Below are positions 1 to 8,827 of a stretch of 64,000 nucleotides of DNA, one piece after another. Source of the stretch: Desulfuromonadaceae bacterium (GTDB taxonomy: Bacteria > Desulfobacterota > Desulfuromonadia > Geobacterales > Pseudopelobacteraceae); the NCBI GenBank assembly GCA_028683855.1, contig JAQUHA010000001.1, forward strand, positions 219,802 through 283,801. Direction: 5' to 3'. The position numbers and the translations under genes were made by a program. Numbering within the stretch: the first letter of the stretch is position 1; every line of letters begins with the position of its first letter. The notes under the pieces are model-generated. The model made no database searches. It was not told the DNA's origin and saw only the letters and a list, made by a program, of their open reading frames with translations.

Positions 1-625
1 ACGCGAGGAGCTTGACCCTGTTCGCTATATAACTAACCACTCTTCCGGTAAGATGGGTTATGCCATTGCAAAAGCCGCAAGGCGACGTGGTGCAACTGTG
101 CTGTTGATAAGCGGTCCAACGTCTCTTCCAGCGCCGGCCGGTCTCCAGTTGATAAAAGTTAGCAGTGCTGTTGAGATGCTGAATGAAGTTATGGTGAGGG
201 TTGCTGATTGTGATGCTGTCATAAAAGCTGCTGCAGTTGCGGATTATCGCCCTGTTGTCAGGGAATCCTCTAAAATCAAAAAGAGCGGCGACTCTTCCTC
301 TATCAGGCTGGTGAAAAATCCGGATATTCTGGCAGAGCTTGGACGAATGAAGAGCAGTTCAAATCTGCAGACAATTCTTGTCGGCTTCGCGGCGGAGACG
401 GACTCCCTTGCCGAGAATGCGGCAATCAAGCTGAATCTCAAAAATCTGGATATGATTGTGGCGAACGATGTCACTCAGAGTGATGCCGGTTTCAATGTTG
501 ATACCAACCGGGCAGTGATTTTTTTCAGGGACGGGAGCAGTAAGTCGTGCGATCTCATGTCCAAAGATGATCTAGCCGATGTAATTCTTGATCAAATTGC
601 CATGCAAATAAGAGAGACTCCATAA
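1..625 (+). CDS. coaBC: Phosphopantothenate-cysteine ligase domain of CoaBC, 3' part
   Basis: This is the C-terminal part of the coenzyme A enzyme that joins cysteine to 4'-phosphopantothenate using CTP (CoaB half); the decarboxylase half (CoaC) would lie left of the window. The open frame runs in from base 2 with no start, and its first visible residues, DPVRYITNHSSGKMG, are the CoaB nucleotide-binding signature. Later motifs fit the family: DAVIKAAAVADYRP, a KIKK stretch contacting CTP, VKNPDIL, VGFAAET and the dimer-region MIVANDV. About 207 residues are present and the stop is intact. The internal ATG at 53 lies within the conserved SSGKMG motif, so it is not the true start. The fused CoaBC form is the bacterial norm, but the fusion itself cannot be seen here. 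Confidence 0.93.
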   Translation, partial: REELDPVRYITNHSSGKMGYAIAKAARRRGATVLLISGPTSLPAPAGLQLIKVSSAVEMLNEVMVRVADCDAVIKAAAVADYRPVVRESSKIKKSGDSSSIRLVKNPDILAELGRMKSSSNLQTILVGFAAETDSLAENAAIKLNLKNLDMIVANDVTQSDAGFNVDTNRAVIFFRDGSSKSCDLMSKDDLADVILDQIAMQIRETP

Positions 626-642
626 GATCAACCTGTTTTGTC

Positions 643-671
643 TTGACATGACTGATTGAAAGTACTAGCTT
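643..671 (+). promoter_or_regulatory. Possible promoter for the tol operon
   Basis: A consensus -35 hexamer TTGACA at 643-648 lies in the 81-base gap between coaBC and tolQ. The -10 region at the expected distance (around 663-671, TACTAG or TAGCTT) is poor, so this is only a candidate. A start here would give a leader of about 30 bases before the tolQ ribosome binding site. Confidence 0.35.
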
Positions 672-706
672 TTTTGAATTTCTAACTAAATGCGGAGGTA
701 TCATCC

Positions 707-1378
707 GTGGCTATAATCCTCGGTGCCGGTGTTGTTGTAAAACTCGTTCTCCTTCTTCTCATGTCATTCTCTGTAGTCTCCTGGGGCATAATACTGTTCA
801 AATTTTTTCAGGTTCAACGCGCAAAGAGCGAGTCTGAACGTTTCATGGATTTTTTCTGGAAGTCAAAGCGCTTTGATGCGATTGCGTCACAGGTCGATCG
901 TTTTGCAAGCTCTCCGCTTACGGTGCTTTTTAATGAAGGTTACAGTGAACTGAAAAAAGTGGTTGAAACCGATAGTAAAAGTGACGGAAACGCCATTAGC
1001 ACGGATCTTGGGGGGGTTGAAAATGTTTCCCGCGCCATGCGTCGTGCAACCAATTCCGAGATAACCCGTCTTGAAAAATATCTGACATTTCTTGCAACAA
1101 CCGGCTCAACATCGCCGTTTATTGGTCTTTTCGGTACAGTCTGGGGCATTATGACCGCTTTTGAGGGTATAGGCAAAACCGGTTCCGCATCTCTCGCAGT
1201 TGTTGCACCGGGTATTGCCGAGGCTCTGATCGCTACTGCAATCGGTCTTGTTGCTGCGATACCGGCGGTTATGGCGTACAACCATTTTCAACACAAAATC
1301 AGGGTTCTGATTAATGAAATGGACAGTTTTTCTACTGAGTTTCTTAATATCGTTCAGCGTAATATTGCGGGGAAATAG
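707..1378 (+). CDS. tolQ: TolQ/ExbB-family proton channel subunit
   Basis: Inner-membrane subunit that, with TolR, uses the proton motive force to drive the Tol trans-envelope machine, which keeps the outer membrane attached and constricts it during division. The 223-residue protein has an N-terminal membrane segment (about 7-30), a cytoplasmic region (about 40-125) and the paired C-terminal membrane helices. The conserved block TGSTSPFIGLFGTVWGIM followed by an AIGLVAAIPAVMAYN helix is typical of MotA/TolQ/ExbB. The start is GTG at 707, chosen because a GGAGG sits 8 bases before it. It heads a tight tolQ-R-A-B operon with a 3-base gap to tolR. The TolA and TolB neighbours make TolQ more likely than ExbB. 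Confidence 0.93.
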   Translation: MAIILGAGVVVKLVLLLLMSFSVVSWGIILFKFFQVQRAKSESERFMDFFWKSKRFDAIASQVDRFASSPLTVLFNEGYSELKKVVETDSKSDGNAISTDLGGVENVSRAMRRATNSEITRLEKYLTFLATTGSTSPFIGLFGTVWGIMTAFEGIGKTGSASLAVVAPGIAEALIATAIGLVAAIPAVMAYNHFQHKIRVLINEMDSFSTEFLNIVQRNIAGK

Positions 1379-1381
1379 GCT

Positions 1382-1795
1382 ATGGCTATGGGGGGACAGA
1401 ACAGTAATCGGGCTGTAATGGCGGAGATAAACGTCACGCCTCTCGTCGATGTAATGCTGGTGCTGCTTGTTATCTTTATGGTAACAGCGCCTATGATGCA
1501 GCAGGGGGTGCAGGTAAATCTTCCAAAGGCTGATACCAAGGCTATGGCGCCATCTGAAGAGGCTGTTGTAGTCTCTGTTGACAGCTCCGGCAAACTTTTT
1601 ATTGATAAGGAAGAGGTTGCGGCAGCGGATTTGAGGCAGCGGCTCTCCTCCATATTTGTTACCCGTGCAAAAAAAGAGGTATTTTTAAAGGCGGATTCTA
1701 CTGTTCCTTATGGTGAAGTAGTGAGAGCCATGGCTGAAATTAAAGGAGCCGGAATTGAGCGCCTCGGCATGGTAACGGAACCGGCCGCTAAGTAA
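1382..1795 (+). CDS. tolR: TolR/ExbD-family protein
   Basis: Partner of TolQ in the proton-driven Tol motor. The 137-residue protein has a short cytoplasmic N-terminus, one membrane helix (about 20-40) and a periplasmic domain. The block INVTPLVDVMLVLLVIFMVT carries the conserved membrane aspartate that takes part in proton translocation. Start ATG 1382 follows the tolQ stop by 3 bases; the in-frame ATG at 1388 is an alternative. Its stop codon overlaps the tolA-like start by one base (TAATG), which suggests translational coupling. ExbD is the alternative family assignment, but the operon with tolB favours TolR. Confidence 0.92.
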   Translation: MAMGGQNSNRAVMAEINVTPLVDVMLVLLVIFMVTAPMMQQGVQVNLPKADTKAMAPSEEAVVVSVDSSGKLFIDKEEVAAADLRQRLSSIFVTRAKKEVFLKADSTVPYGEVVRAMAEIKGAGIERLGMVTEPAAK

Positions 1796-2562
1796 TGGAT
1801 TCGCGGTCTGCAAAAATTGACACCGGTATGAGTGCCAGTTTCATTGCTTCGGCCGTCATTCATCTGGCGGTTTTTTTGTTATTTGTCTGGTGGGGGGAGC
1901 AGTTTTCACCGCAGATGGCGCTTCAGGAAACTTATTACGTTGATGTGGTGGATCTGCCGGTAACCGCCCCTCAAGCCGGTGAGGAGATTCAGAAAACTGA
2001 CGAACCAAAAACGGAAGTTCCGCAAGTTCAGCCTCTCGCTCCGACACCCTCCCCATCAGAACCGGTAACTAAAAAAGGGACGAAATTTCTAAAGCCCGCT
2101 GCTCCCCAGAGCACTGCGGAGAGTGAGGCGGCTTTTCAGGAGAGAATGGCAAAACTTGCCGAGAAGAATGAAGCGCAGCAGATTGATGAAAGAATCAATC
2201 GGATAAGTAGTAAAGTAAAGTCCAAAGCCGCCTCAAAAGCCGGAACGCCCGGAGCGGGCGGTGCAGAGCGCGGCAGTCGCTATAGCGACTATATTAAATC
2301 GCGACTTGAAGATGCTCTGAAAATAACGAGCTACTCTACAACTCAAAATCCTGAGATAGCGGTGCGGATTACGATCTCTGCTGAAGGGAGGCTTTTGCGG
2401 ATAAAGGTCGAGCGCAGCAGTGGAGATTCAGCATTTGAACTTTCCGTCAGACGTGCTATCGACCTGGCAAGCCAGAAGTTTACTGCGCCTCCGGATAATA
2501 ATGTTTTTGAAAATGGATTTCTTTTCAGACCGAAAGGTATTTTAAACAACTCAGAGCAGTAA
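1795..2562 (+). CDS. tolA: TolA-like / TonB C-terminal family energy-transducing protein
   Basis: Trans-periplasmic linker that couples the TolQR motor to outer-membrane partners. The 255-residue protein has an N-terminal membrane anchor (about 13-35), a proline- and glutamate-rich stretch (about 60-105), a charged helical segment (about 110-150) and a C-terminal TonB/TolA-type domain (about 165-250) including ISAEGRLLRIKVERSSGD and the terminal FRPKG. The helical spacer is much shorter than in E. coli TolA (421 residues). I name it by operon position between tolR and tolB; by domain alone it could equally be called a TonB C-terminal protein. It overlaps the tolR stop by one base. Confidence 0.82.
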   Translation: MDSRSAKIDTGMSASFIASAVIHLAVFLLFVWWGEQFSPQMALQETYYVDVVDLPVTAPQAGEEIQKTDEPKTEVPQVQPLAPTPSPSEPVTKKGTKFLKPAAPQSTAESEAAFQERMAKLAEKNEAQQIDERINRISSKVKSKAASKAGTPGAGGAERGSRYSDYIKSRLEDALKITSYSTTQNPEIAVRITISAEGRLLRIKVERSSGDSAFELSVRRAIDLASQKFTAPPDNNVFENGFLFRPKGILNNSEQ

Positions 2563-2577
2563 TCCCACGGAAACCAA

Positions 2578-3855
2578 ATGAAAATATTATTTTTTATTCT
2601 TATTATCGCCTCCCCCTCCTTCTTATATGCAGAATCAGAATATATCGAAGTAAATGCCCCCGTAAATCGTCAACTGAAACTGGCTATTGAACCTGTAAAA
2701 CCTGCAGGCTCTACTGTCTCACCAGGGACCGACAAACTGGTTTCAGAAGTTATAGCCTTTGATTTGAATATGTCCGGTGGAATCCTGCCTGAGATTCGTT
2801 CGTTTAAACCTGCGGTCAAATATCTCTCCCTTGTCGACATTGATTTTACTCCCCTGCTCAACAGCGGTTTCGATTTACTCCTAAGGGGGGAGTATCTTCT
2901 GAAAGATGATCAGTTAACTCTTGAATTCAGGCTGTTTGATGTTGCAAATCGCAAAATGATAACTGCAAAACGCTACCTCGGTGTGACAAAGGATCTACGA
3001 CGTTTTGCACATTTATTTGCCAATGAAATCCTGTTCGCTCTTACCGGTGAAAGCGGCGCTTTTACTACAAAGATTGCTTACGTTTCGACAGAAACCGGTA
3101 ACAAAGAGATATATGTTATGGATTGGGATGGTAATAATCCTCTGCCGCTCACTAAAAACGGCTCTATAAATCTTAATCCAGATTTCTCCCCTGACGGCAG
3201 AGAGATTCTATTCACTTCATATAAACGTGGTAATCCGGATCTGTTCAGACGCCCCCTTTCCAGCAGATTTGAAGTCCCACTGTCGAGGCGCAAGGGTTTG
3301 AATATGACCGGTTCATGGTCTCCTGACGGTAGCAAAATTGCGCTTGCGCTCAGTAAGGACGGCGATGCTGAGATATATACTCTCGACAAGGATGGCAACA
3401 ATCCGAATCGTCTGACGATCAATGCGGCTCTGGATCTCTATCCAACCTGGTCTCCAGATGGCAGTCAGATCGCTTTTGTTTCGGATCGATTGGGGAAACC
3501 TCAGATATTTGTTATGAATTCTGATGGCGGAAATGCCAGAAGATTAACAACATCCGGTAGTTATAATGTAAACCCCAGATGGTCTCCAAAAGGTGATAGG
3601 ATAGCCTATTCAAGGATGACGGATTCCGGTTTCCACATTTTTACTATCTCGCCTGACGGTTCTATGGATACTCAGTTGACACTTGAAGGTTCTAACGAGA
3701 ACCCGTCATGGTCTGCCGACGGGCGTTTCATAAGTTTCAGTTCAAAGAGAAGCAGCGGTAACGGAATTTACGTTATGAGGGCTGATGGCTCCGGGCAGCT
3801 GAAAGTATCAAGAGGTGATGGAAACTTCTTTCAGCCGTCATGGTCTTCACATTGA
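2578..3855 (+). CDS. tolB: Periplasmic Tol-Pal beta-propeller protein TolB
   Basis: Periplasmic component of the Tol-Pal system that binds Pal and TolA. The 425-residue protein begins with a signal peptide ending near LYA (residue 18), followed by the TolB N-terminal domain (about 20-150) and a six-bladed propeller of WD40-like repeats (about 160-420). The repeats show the recurring pattern PxWSPDGxxIAF(V/S)S, and KEIYVMDWDGNNPLPLTKNG is a typical blade. It follows the tolA-like gene by 15 bases. Unusually, no pal or cpoB/ybgF gene follows; the next gene is cysK. Confidence 0.94.
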   Translation: MKILFFILIIASPSFLYAESEYIEVNAPVNRQLKLAIEPVKPAGSTVSPGTDKLVSEVIAFDLNMSGGILPEIRSFKPAVKYLSLVDIDFTPLLNSGFDLLLRGEYLLKDDQLTLEFRLFDVANRKMITAKRYLGVTKDLRRFAHLFANEILFALTGESGAFTTKIAYVSTETGNKEIYVMDWDGNNPLPLTKNGSINLNPDFSPDGREILFTSYKRGNPDLFRRPLSSRFEVPLSRRKGLNMTGSWSPDGSKIALALSKDGDAEIYTLDKDGNNPNRLTINAALDLYPTWSPDGSQIAFVSDRLGKPQIFVMNSDGGNARRLTTSGSYNVNPRWSPKGDRIAYSRMTDSGFHIFTISPDGSMDTQLTLEGSNENPSWSADGRFISFSSKRSSGNGIYVMRADGSGQLKVSRGDGNFFQPSWSSH

Positions 3856-3906
3856 AAAATTTCCACTCTCCTGTTTGAATCATAATAAGACAAAAGGGGA
3901 AACGTC

Positions 3907-4860
3907 ATGAGCAGAATATATTCAGACAACTCGCAGTCGATAGGCAATACTCCGCTTGTTAAACTCAACAGAATTGCCGGCAGCTCCAAAGCGACAATTC
4001 TGGCAAAAATTGAGGGTCGCAATCCGGCATATTCGGTAAAATGCCGTGTGGGTGCCAATCTTATATGGGATGCCGAGAGTCGTGGAGTTCTGAAGCCGGG
4101 AGTGGAGATTATAGAGCCGACTTCAGGTAACACAGGTATCGCATTGGCGTATGTGGCTGCTGCACGTGGTTACAGGCTGACTTTGACGATGCCGGAAACA
4201 ATGAGCATCGAACGGCGTCGCCTGCTCGTTGCGCTTGGTGCAGAGCTTATTCTTACACCGGGTGCCGAGGGGATGAAAGGGGCGATTAGTCGCGCCGAAG
4301 AAATAGCCGCCGCCGAGCCTGAAAAATATTTTCTGCCACAGCAGTTCAAAAATCCGGCAAATCCGGGTATTCATGAAAAGACCACCGGTCCGGAGATATG
4401 GAATGACACCGACGGGTCGATAGATGTGCTGGTTTCCGGTGTTGGAACAGGTGGCACAATTACGGGGATTTCGCGATATATAAAAAATACCATGGGTAAG
4501 CAGATTGTCTCTGTAGCGGTGGAGCCTGCGGAAAGTCCTGTAATCAGTCAAAGAGTGGCAGGGGAAGAGATTAAGCCGGGACCTCACAAAATTCAGGGTA
4601 TCGGAGCAGGTTTTATACCGGATATTCTCGACCTCGCAATTATTGACCGCGTTGAACAGGTTAGCGGTGACGATGCGATAGAGTATGCCAGACGACTTGC
4701 CAGGGAAGAGGGGCTTCTTGTGGGAATTTCCTGCGGCGCTGCGGTTGCTGCCGCAGTCCGGCTTGGTCAACTCGACGAATTCTCTGGTAAAACCATTGTT
4801 GTAATACTCCCTGACGCGGCTGAAAGGTATATGTCAACAGCACTTTTTGAAGGAATTTGA
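3907..4860 (+). CDS. cysK: Cysteine synthase A (O-acetylserine sulfhydrylase)
   Basis: PLP enzyme that makes L-cysteine from O-acetylserine and sulfide. The 317-residue length matches CysK. The PLP lysine lies in NPAYSVKCR (about residue 44); the substrate loop [11 protein letters not shown], the phosphate-binding [10 protein letters not shown] and the late GISCGAA motif are all present. In most family members the lysine motif reads NP-x-x-S-V-K-D-R; here the residue after lysine is cysteine instead of aspartate, a small oddity also met in some CysK proteins. Start ATG 3907 has AAGGGGA upstream. CysM (thiosulfate-using) is the alternative, but the overall sequence is closer to CysK. Confidence 0.92.
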   Translation: MSRIYSDNSQSIGNTPLVKLNRIAGSSKATILAKIEGRNPAYSVKCRVGANLIWDAESRGVLKPGVEIIEPTSGNTGIALAYVAAARGYRLTLTMPETMSIERRRLLVALGAELILTPGAEGMKGAISRAEEIAAAEPEKYFLPQQFKNPANPGIHEKTTGPEIWNDTDGSIDVLVSGVGTGGTITGISRYIKNTMGKQIVSVAVEPAESPVISQRVAGEEIKPGPHKIQGIGAGFIPDILDLAIIDRVEQVSGDDAIEYARRLAREEGLLVGISCGAAVAAAVRLGQLDEFSGKTIVVILPDAAERYMSTALFEGI

Positions 4861-4998
4861 AACAGTATTTAACTGCAGATTTTAATATTCCGGCTATATG
4901 CCTGATCAATCATCTAATAAGAGAGTGGCAGGTTCTATAATTCTGAAATGTCTTATGTATCAGACAAACCATAACCATCCTAAAATACTGGTGAGATA

Positions 4999-6519
4999 AT
5001 GAAGATATCTGAAAAACCCCTTTCCATACTTTTCTCTGCATCCGAAGCGGCACCATTTGCGAAAGAGGGTGGACTTGGTGATGTTGTAGGGGCTCTCCCC
5101 AGATATCTTGCCCGTTTGGGGCATGATGTGCGGGTAGTTCTGCCAAGATATTCCACGGTTAAACCTGAAAAGTACGGTTTGAAACTGTTACCCGGAACAG
5201 TTGTCGTTCCAATGGGAATTATAGGTCATCAGTACTGCTCTGTATGGGAAGGGAGGCTGCCGGGAAGCAGTGTGCCTGTCTATTTTCTTGAGCATGAGGC
5301 ATATTATGGTCGTGCAGGGCTCTATCAGCAGAATGGTGAGGGGTATCTCGACAACGATAACCGTTTTGTATTTCTTTCAAAAGCGTCGCTTGAACTCTGT
5401 AAAAAGCTCGATTTTTCGCCCGATGTTGTTCATGCGCACGATTGGCATACAGGTGTAATTCCTGTTCTTCTTAATACATCATATCTGCATGACCGTTATG
5501 TTGGTAATGCTGCTTCACTGTTGACACTGCATAATATGCAGCATCAGGGTAACTTCTATCCCGGGCTGATGGATGTCCTGGGAGTCGGTTGGAAGCATTT
5601 CAACTATCTTGAACTGGAAAAAGATGATCAGGTTAACCTCCTGAAAGGTGGACTCTATCATGCGACTCTACTGAATACAGTCAGTGAGGAGTATTCACGC
5701 GAAATTCAGACATCAGTATTCGGGTGGGGGCTTGAAGGTGTTATACGGGACCGTTCTGCAGACCTCTCAGGTATTTTGAACGGTGTTGACTACGACGAGT
5801 GGAATCCGGCTAAAGATCCTTTTATTGCTGCTAACTACACAGCAAAAACAGTAAAAAAGGGGAAAGCTGCCTGCAAAAGTGACCTGCAGGCAGCGATGGG
5901 TCTGCCGCAACGTGATGATGTGCCTCTCTTTGGGGTCGTCTCCCGTATGGTCAAACAGAAAGGTACTGATATTCTTGCCGAGGCTATTCACAGGATAATG
6001 GAGATGGATTGCCAGTTTGTGGTGGTTGGGAATGGAGAGCCATGGGCACACTTCTATTTTGGAGATATAGCGGCACTCTACCCTGAAAAATTCGCCTGTT
6101 ATATCGGATACAACGAGGGGTTGGCTCATAAAGTGGAGGCTGGCTCCGATTTCTTCGTTATGCCTTCAGCGTTTGAACCCTGCGGTCTGAATCAGATGTA
6201 CTCTCTGGCATACGGAACGCCTCCGATTGTACGGGCAACCGGTGGTCTTGATGACAGTGTTGAGAACTTTAACGAGGCAGTTATGACAGGGGATGGTTTT
6301 AAATTCTGGAATCATAGCGCTAACGCACTTTTCGATACAGTCGGCTGGGCGGCATGGACCTTCTTCAACAACCCCAAAGGGGTCGATGCGTTGCGTAAAA
6401 ATGGAATGAAGAAGCGTTTTACCTGGGAAACTGCAGCTAAGAAATACGATGAATTGTACCGGCTTGCCATAATGCGGCGTCGCGGAGTGGAGTATTTCCG
6501 CAACAGATTTGGTGGGTAG
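4999..6519 (+). CDS. glgA: Glycogen synthase (ADP-glucose starch synthase, GT5)
   Basis: Extends alpha-1,4-glucan chains from ADP-glucose in glycogen storage. The 506-residue protein has the bacterial GlgA layout of two Rossmann domains. The N-terminal ADP-glucose loop appears as KEGGLGDVVGALP, followed by HAHDWHTGVIP (about 150) and the C-terminal catalytic block FEPCGLNQMYSLAYGTPPIV (about 393-412). Start ATG 4999 has GGTGAG upstream. No other glg gene is adjacent; cysK lies 138 bases upstream and the next gene is convergent. It is likely to be its own transcription unit: a good -10 TATAAT is seen at 4936-4941, without a clear -35. Confidence 0.95.
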   Translation: MKISEKPLSILFSASEAAPFAKEGGLGDVVGALPRYLARLGHDVRVVLPRYSTVKPEKYGLKLLPGTVVVPMGIIGHQYCSVWEGRLPGSSVPVYFLEHEAYYGRAGLYQQNGEGYLDNDNRFVFLSKASLELCKKLDFSPDVVHAHDWHTGVIPVLLNTSYLHDRYVGNAASLLTLHNMQHQGNFYPGLMDVLGVGWKHFNYLELEKDDQVNLLKGGLYHATLLNTVSEEYSREIQTSVFGWGLEGVIRDRSADLSGILNGVDYDEWNPAKDPFIAANYTAKTVKKGKAACKSDLQAAMGLPQRDDVPLFGVVSRMVKQKGTDILAEAIHRIMEMDCQFVVVGNGEPWAHFYFGDIAALYPEKFACYIGYNEGLAHKVEAGSDFFVMPSAFEPCGLNQMYSLAYGTPPIVRATGGLDDSVENFNEAVMTGDGFKFWNHSANALFDTVGWAAWTFFNNPKGVDALRKNGMKKRFTWETAAKKYDELYRLAIMRRRGVEYFRNRFGG

Positions 6520-6575
6520 CACTTTCTCTGTCACCCCACCGTTTTACCATGTAAATGTTGTTTTTCCTCTCAGAA

Positions 6576-7124
6576 TCAAGGTTTTGCAGGTTCCGTGAAA
6601 ACTCCCCCCGGTGGTCGAAGCATGAACCTGCCATCACCAAACTCGTTTTGGTAAGGGTTAGCTGGGCGCGATGTTGATGAATCTGAGGCTCTGAACAGGC
6701 GAATCTCTTTGGCAGAAATAACCGGATATCTATAGTCCGAGCTCTCCAGTTTCTGGACTTTCTGACCCTTTATTTCACCGATTACAGTAACCAGCAAACC
6801 GGCACGATAAATCATCGGATCAAGAAGTTCTCCGCTTACAACCAGAAAACGCCCCTCAGAGATTGACAAATCATCAGGCACACCATTTGTGAGCAGATCA
6901 AGCTGCACAACCTCAAGCTGCATTACATCTCCGCTGCTCCGAGTCTCGGCAATTATTCCGCCGACAAGTACTTTTTTTCCTGCAAGTATTTCCGGTTTAC
7001 TTTTGATGTCCTTATACATAACTGATTTATCAACAGTCGCAAGTCCTGCTTCGCTCATAACGTGCGAACAGCCGGTTGTAATTATCAGCAAAAAAGAAAC
7101 AAAAAACAGCAGGTAGTTTTTCAT
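6576..7124 (-). CDS. Slp-family outer-membrane lipoprotein
   Basis: The 182-residue protein has a lipoprotein signal peptide with lipobox ITTGC (cysteine about 19). The mature part resembles the E. coli starvation lipoprotein Slp: KPEILAGKKVLVGGIIAE, a hydrophobic mid-section, then GRFLVVSGELLDPMIYRAGLLVTVIGE and a final strand. The Slp family has no established enzymatic function; members are outer-membrane lipoproteins induced in stationary phase or stress. Start ATG 7124 has GGAGG 5 bases upstream. It lies 96 bases downstream of a small diheme lipoprotein on the same strand, suggesting a two-gene envelope unit. It is convergent with glgA. Confidence 0.8.
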   Translation of the reverse strand: MKNYLLFFVSFLLIITTGCSHVMSEAGLATVDKSVMYKDIKSKPEILAGKKVLVGGIIAETRSSGDVMQLEVVQLDLLTNGVPDDLSISEGRFLVVSGELLDPMIYRAGLLVTVIGEIKGQKVQKLESSDYRYPVISAKEIRLFRASDSSTSRPANPYQNEFGDGRFMLRPPGGVFTEPAKP

Positions 7125-7220
7125 GGTTCCTCCGGCTCAATAGAAAATTGCGAGAGTTTATTCTAACTTACTGATTGAACATGGCTTTTATCTGTGTTAT
7201 GTCGCATAGAGAGAACAGCC

Positions 7221-7553
7221 TTAGTGATGAAACCTCCCCGCGCGTTTTTTGTGCGCCGGAGTCGGAGATTTGTGGCAATCAAAGCAGGCTTTCTCCTGAA
7301 CTTTTTTTGTCTCAAGCGGCGAATCCTGCCCTCCAATAGCAGGCTGATTGTACTCAGAAGTCTGAAAAGAGAGACGCCCGCGCTCATCCGGTATCGAAGG
7401 GGCTTTGTACATCGCCTGCCAGTTTGCAGTTATCGGTGTTGTATGGCACTGATCGCAACCGCCAGGGGGGGGGATGCTCTTCCAGGCTGTAAACATGGAG
7501 CATCCGTTTATTACAAATATTGATGCAGCAACACCCAACAGTAAAGTTCTCAT
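7221..7553 (-). CDS. Small diheme c-type cytochrome lipoprotein
   Basis: The 110-residue protein has a lipoprotein-type signal ending in INGC (cysteine about 18) and two haem c attachment motifs, CDQCH (about 33-37) and CFDCH (about 89-93). It is probably an electron carrier attached to the periplasmic or outer-membrane face, a common protein type in metal-reducing deltaproteobacteria; no specific partner can be named. Start ATG 7553 has GAGGAG 7 bases upstream. The coding strand contains a run of nine C bases (plus-strand 7465-7473) just before the first haem motif, encoding three prolines; slippage there would shift the frame. The slp-like gene follows it. Confidence 0.85.
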   Translation of the reverse strand: MRTLLLGVAASIFVINGCSMFTAWKSIPPPGGCDQCHTTPITANWQAMYKAPSIPDERGRLSFQTSEYNQPAIGGQDSPLETKKVQEKACFDCHKSPTPAHKKRAGRFHH

Positions 7554-7610
7554 TTATTAACTCCTCTCAAGTCATCTTCTAATTTAATGCAGCGGAAACC
7601 AGACGTTTTT

Positions 7611-8819
7611 TCAGTTCATCACGGCAAGCAGTTCCAATCGCTTCTGCAGTATAACAGATGGACGGTTTTTCACCAGCAGAGCCTCAAGTTTTTCCTGATT
7701 AATCCCCAGATCACGGCTGCTCATTGCGGCGACTTTCACAAAGTTTTTCCACCCATCCATCGGTAAGCTGCCGGTTTTATCAGCTGCTGAAACTAAGGGG
7801 AGAATATCGACTATAGACCCTTTTAAGGCCTGCTCTGCGATTTTAAGACGGGATTGATTCCGCAGAGTATTCCAGAGATTTGCTTTGCTGTGTAGAGCGC
7901 TTGTCCATGCTAATGTCTTCCGATGAAGTGACGATAGTTTCAGACGATTGCAAAAGTCAACCGCCAGATTGAATCCAGCACTGTCATGTTCATGATGTTT
8001 TGGATAAAGCGCCGGATTTGTAGCCAATTTTCCAATGTCGTGAAAAAATGCACAAAAACGTGACAGCTGATCGTTGGTGTTGGCTGAAACACGCTGTAAA
8101 ACCTGAACTGAGTGCGTAAAGAGATCCCCTTCAGGGTGGTGCTGAGGTGAGCCGGCAGGTATGCCGGTCATCAGAAAGAGCTCCGGAAGCATCTCTATCC
8201 CGACTCTGAACTCGATCATACGTTCAAAGAATCTCTCTGGTTTCTCCTGCAGAAAAGCCTTCATCATTTCAAGAGTAAAACGCTCTATCGGAACGGATGA
8301 AAGTTCCGATGACCAGTCTTTTGAGTTTATTAAAGCTTCACTTTCCTGCGTCAAACGCCAGCCATTTGACTCAAAGCGGAATGCGCGGAAGATGCGGAAG
8401 ATGCGGAGAGGATCGGATGTGAAACTCTTATCGCTGCAGACTCTCAACACCATTCCATTCAAATCGGCTCTGCCATTTAGCGGGTCAATATATTCAGAGT
8501 CCAGATTCATAGCTACGGCATTAATTGTGAAATCCCGCCGGCAAAGTTCCTCCGATAGTTCGGCAACGGAGTTTATGCGCGTAATTTCGATCTTTCCTGT
8601 TGCGGGAAGGTGCTTGAAATAAATCGATGCTCCGATGGATGTCTCAACAGGAGAGAAGCCGAGATTTAGAAGCTCTTTGTGAGATAGAGCTGCAACCAGA
8701 TCTATGTCCTGCGGTTCTCTTCCAAGAAGAGCATCACGCACAGTGCCGCCTACCAGAAAAATCTTGTTAAACTGAGATGGGAGAAAGAGGTTTTTTAAAA
8801 AAATAGTAGCTGAGTTCAC
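7611..8819 (-). CDS. CCA-adding enzyme / poly(A) polymerase family with HD domain
   Basis: Class II nucleotidyltransferase, about 402 residues. The head domain opens with VGGTVRDALLGREPQDIDLV, carrying the G-G-x-V-R-D loop and the D-x-D metal ligands. The RNA-binding region follows (FRAFRFESNGWRLT), and an HD phosphohydrolase domain is present in the C-terminal half (FFHDIGKLATNP, about 262-273). Such proteins repair or add the tRNA 3' CCA end; some deltaproteobacterial relatives act as poly(A) polymerases or as A-adding partners of a separate CC-adding enzyme, so the exact specificity is open. The start is GTG at 8819, 8 bases after the stop of the uracil-DNA glycosylase gene, so the two are probably co-transcribed. 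Confidence 0.88.
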   Translation of the reverse strand: MNSATIFLKNLFLPSQFNKIFLVGGTVRDALLGREPQDIDLVAALSHKELLNLGFSPVETSIGASIYFKHLPATGKIEITRINSVAELSEELCRRDFTINAVAMNLDSEYIDPLNGRADLNGMVLRVCSDKSFTSDPLRIFRIFRAFRFESNGWRLTQESEALINSKDWSSELSSVPIERFTLEMMKAFLQEKPERFFERMIEFRVGIEMLPELFLMTGIPAGSPQHHPEGDLFTHSVQVLQRVSANTNDQLSRFCAFFHDIGKLATNPALYPKHHEHDSAGFNLAVDFCNRLKLSSLHRKTLAWTSALHSKANLWNTLRNQSRLKIAEQALKGSIVDILPLVSAADKTGSLPMDGWKNFVKVAAMSSRDLGINQEKLEALLVKNRPSVILQKRLELLAVMN

Positions 8820-8827
8820 GTCACTTT

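Noticed and set aside
1008..1016. G runs of six to seven bases in tolQ, tolR, panB and mqnB as phase-variation tracts.
   Set aside because: Such runs recur in many housekeeping genes here and are too short to suggest regulated slippage.
4927..4942. TGGCAG ahead of glgA as a possible sigma-54 promoter.
   Set aside because: There is no GC at the -12 position; only a sigma-70-like TATAAT is present.
7163..7387. A 74-residue minus-strand frame overlapping the diheme cytochrome gene.
   Set aside because: It lies in another frame of the cytochrome gene, has no recognised motif, and the cytochrome has haem motifs and a good ribosome site.
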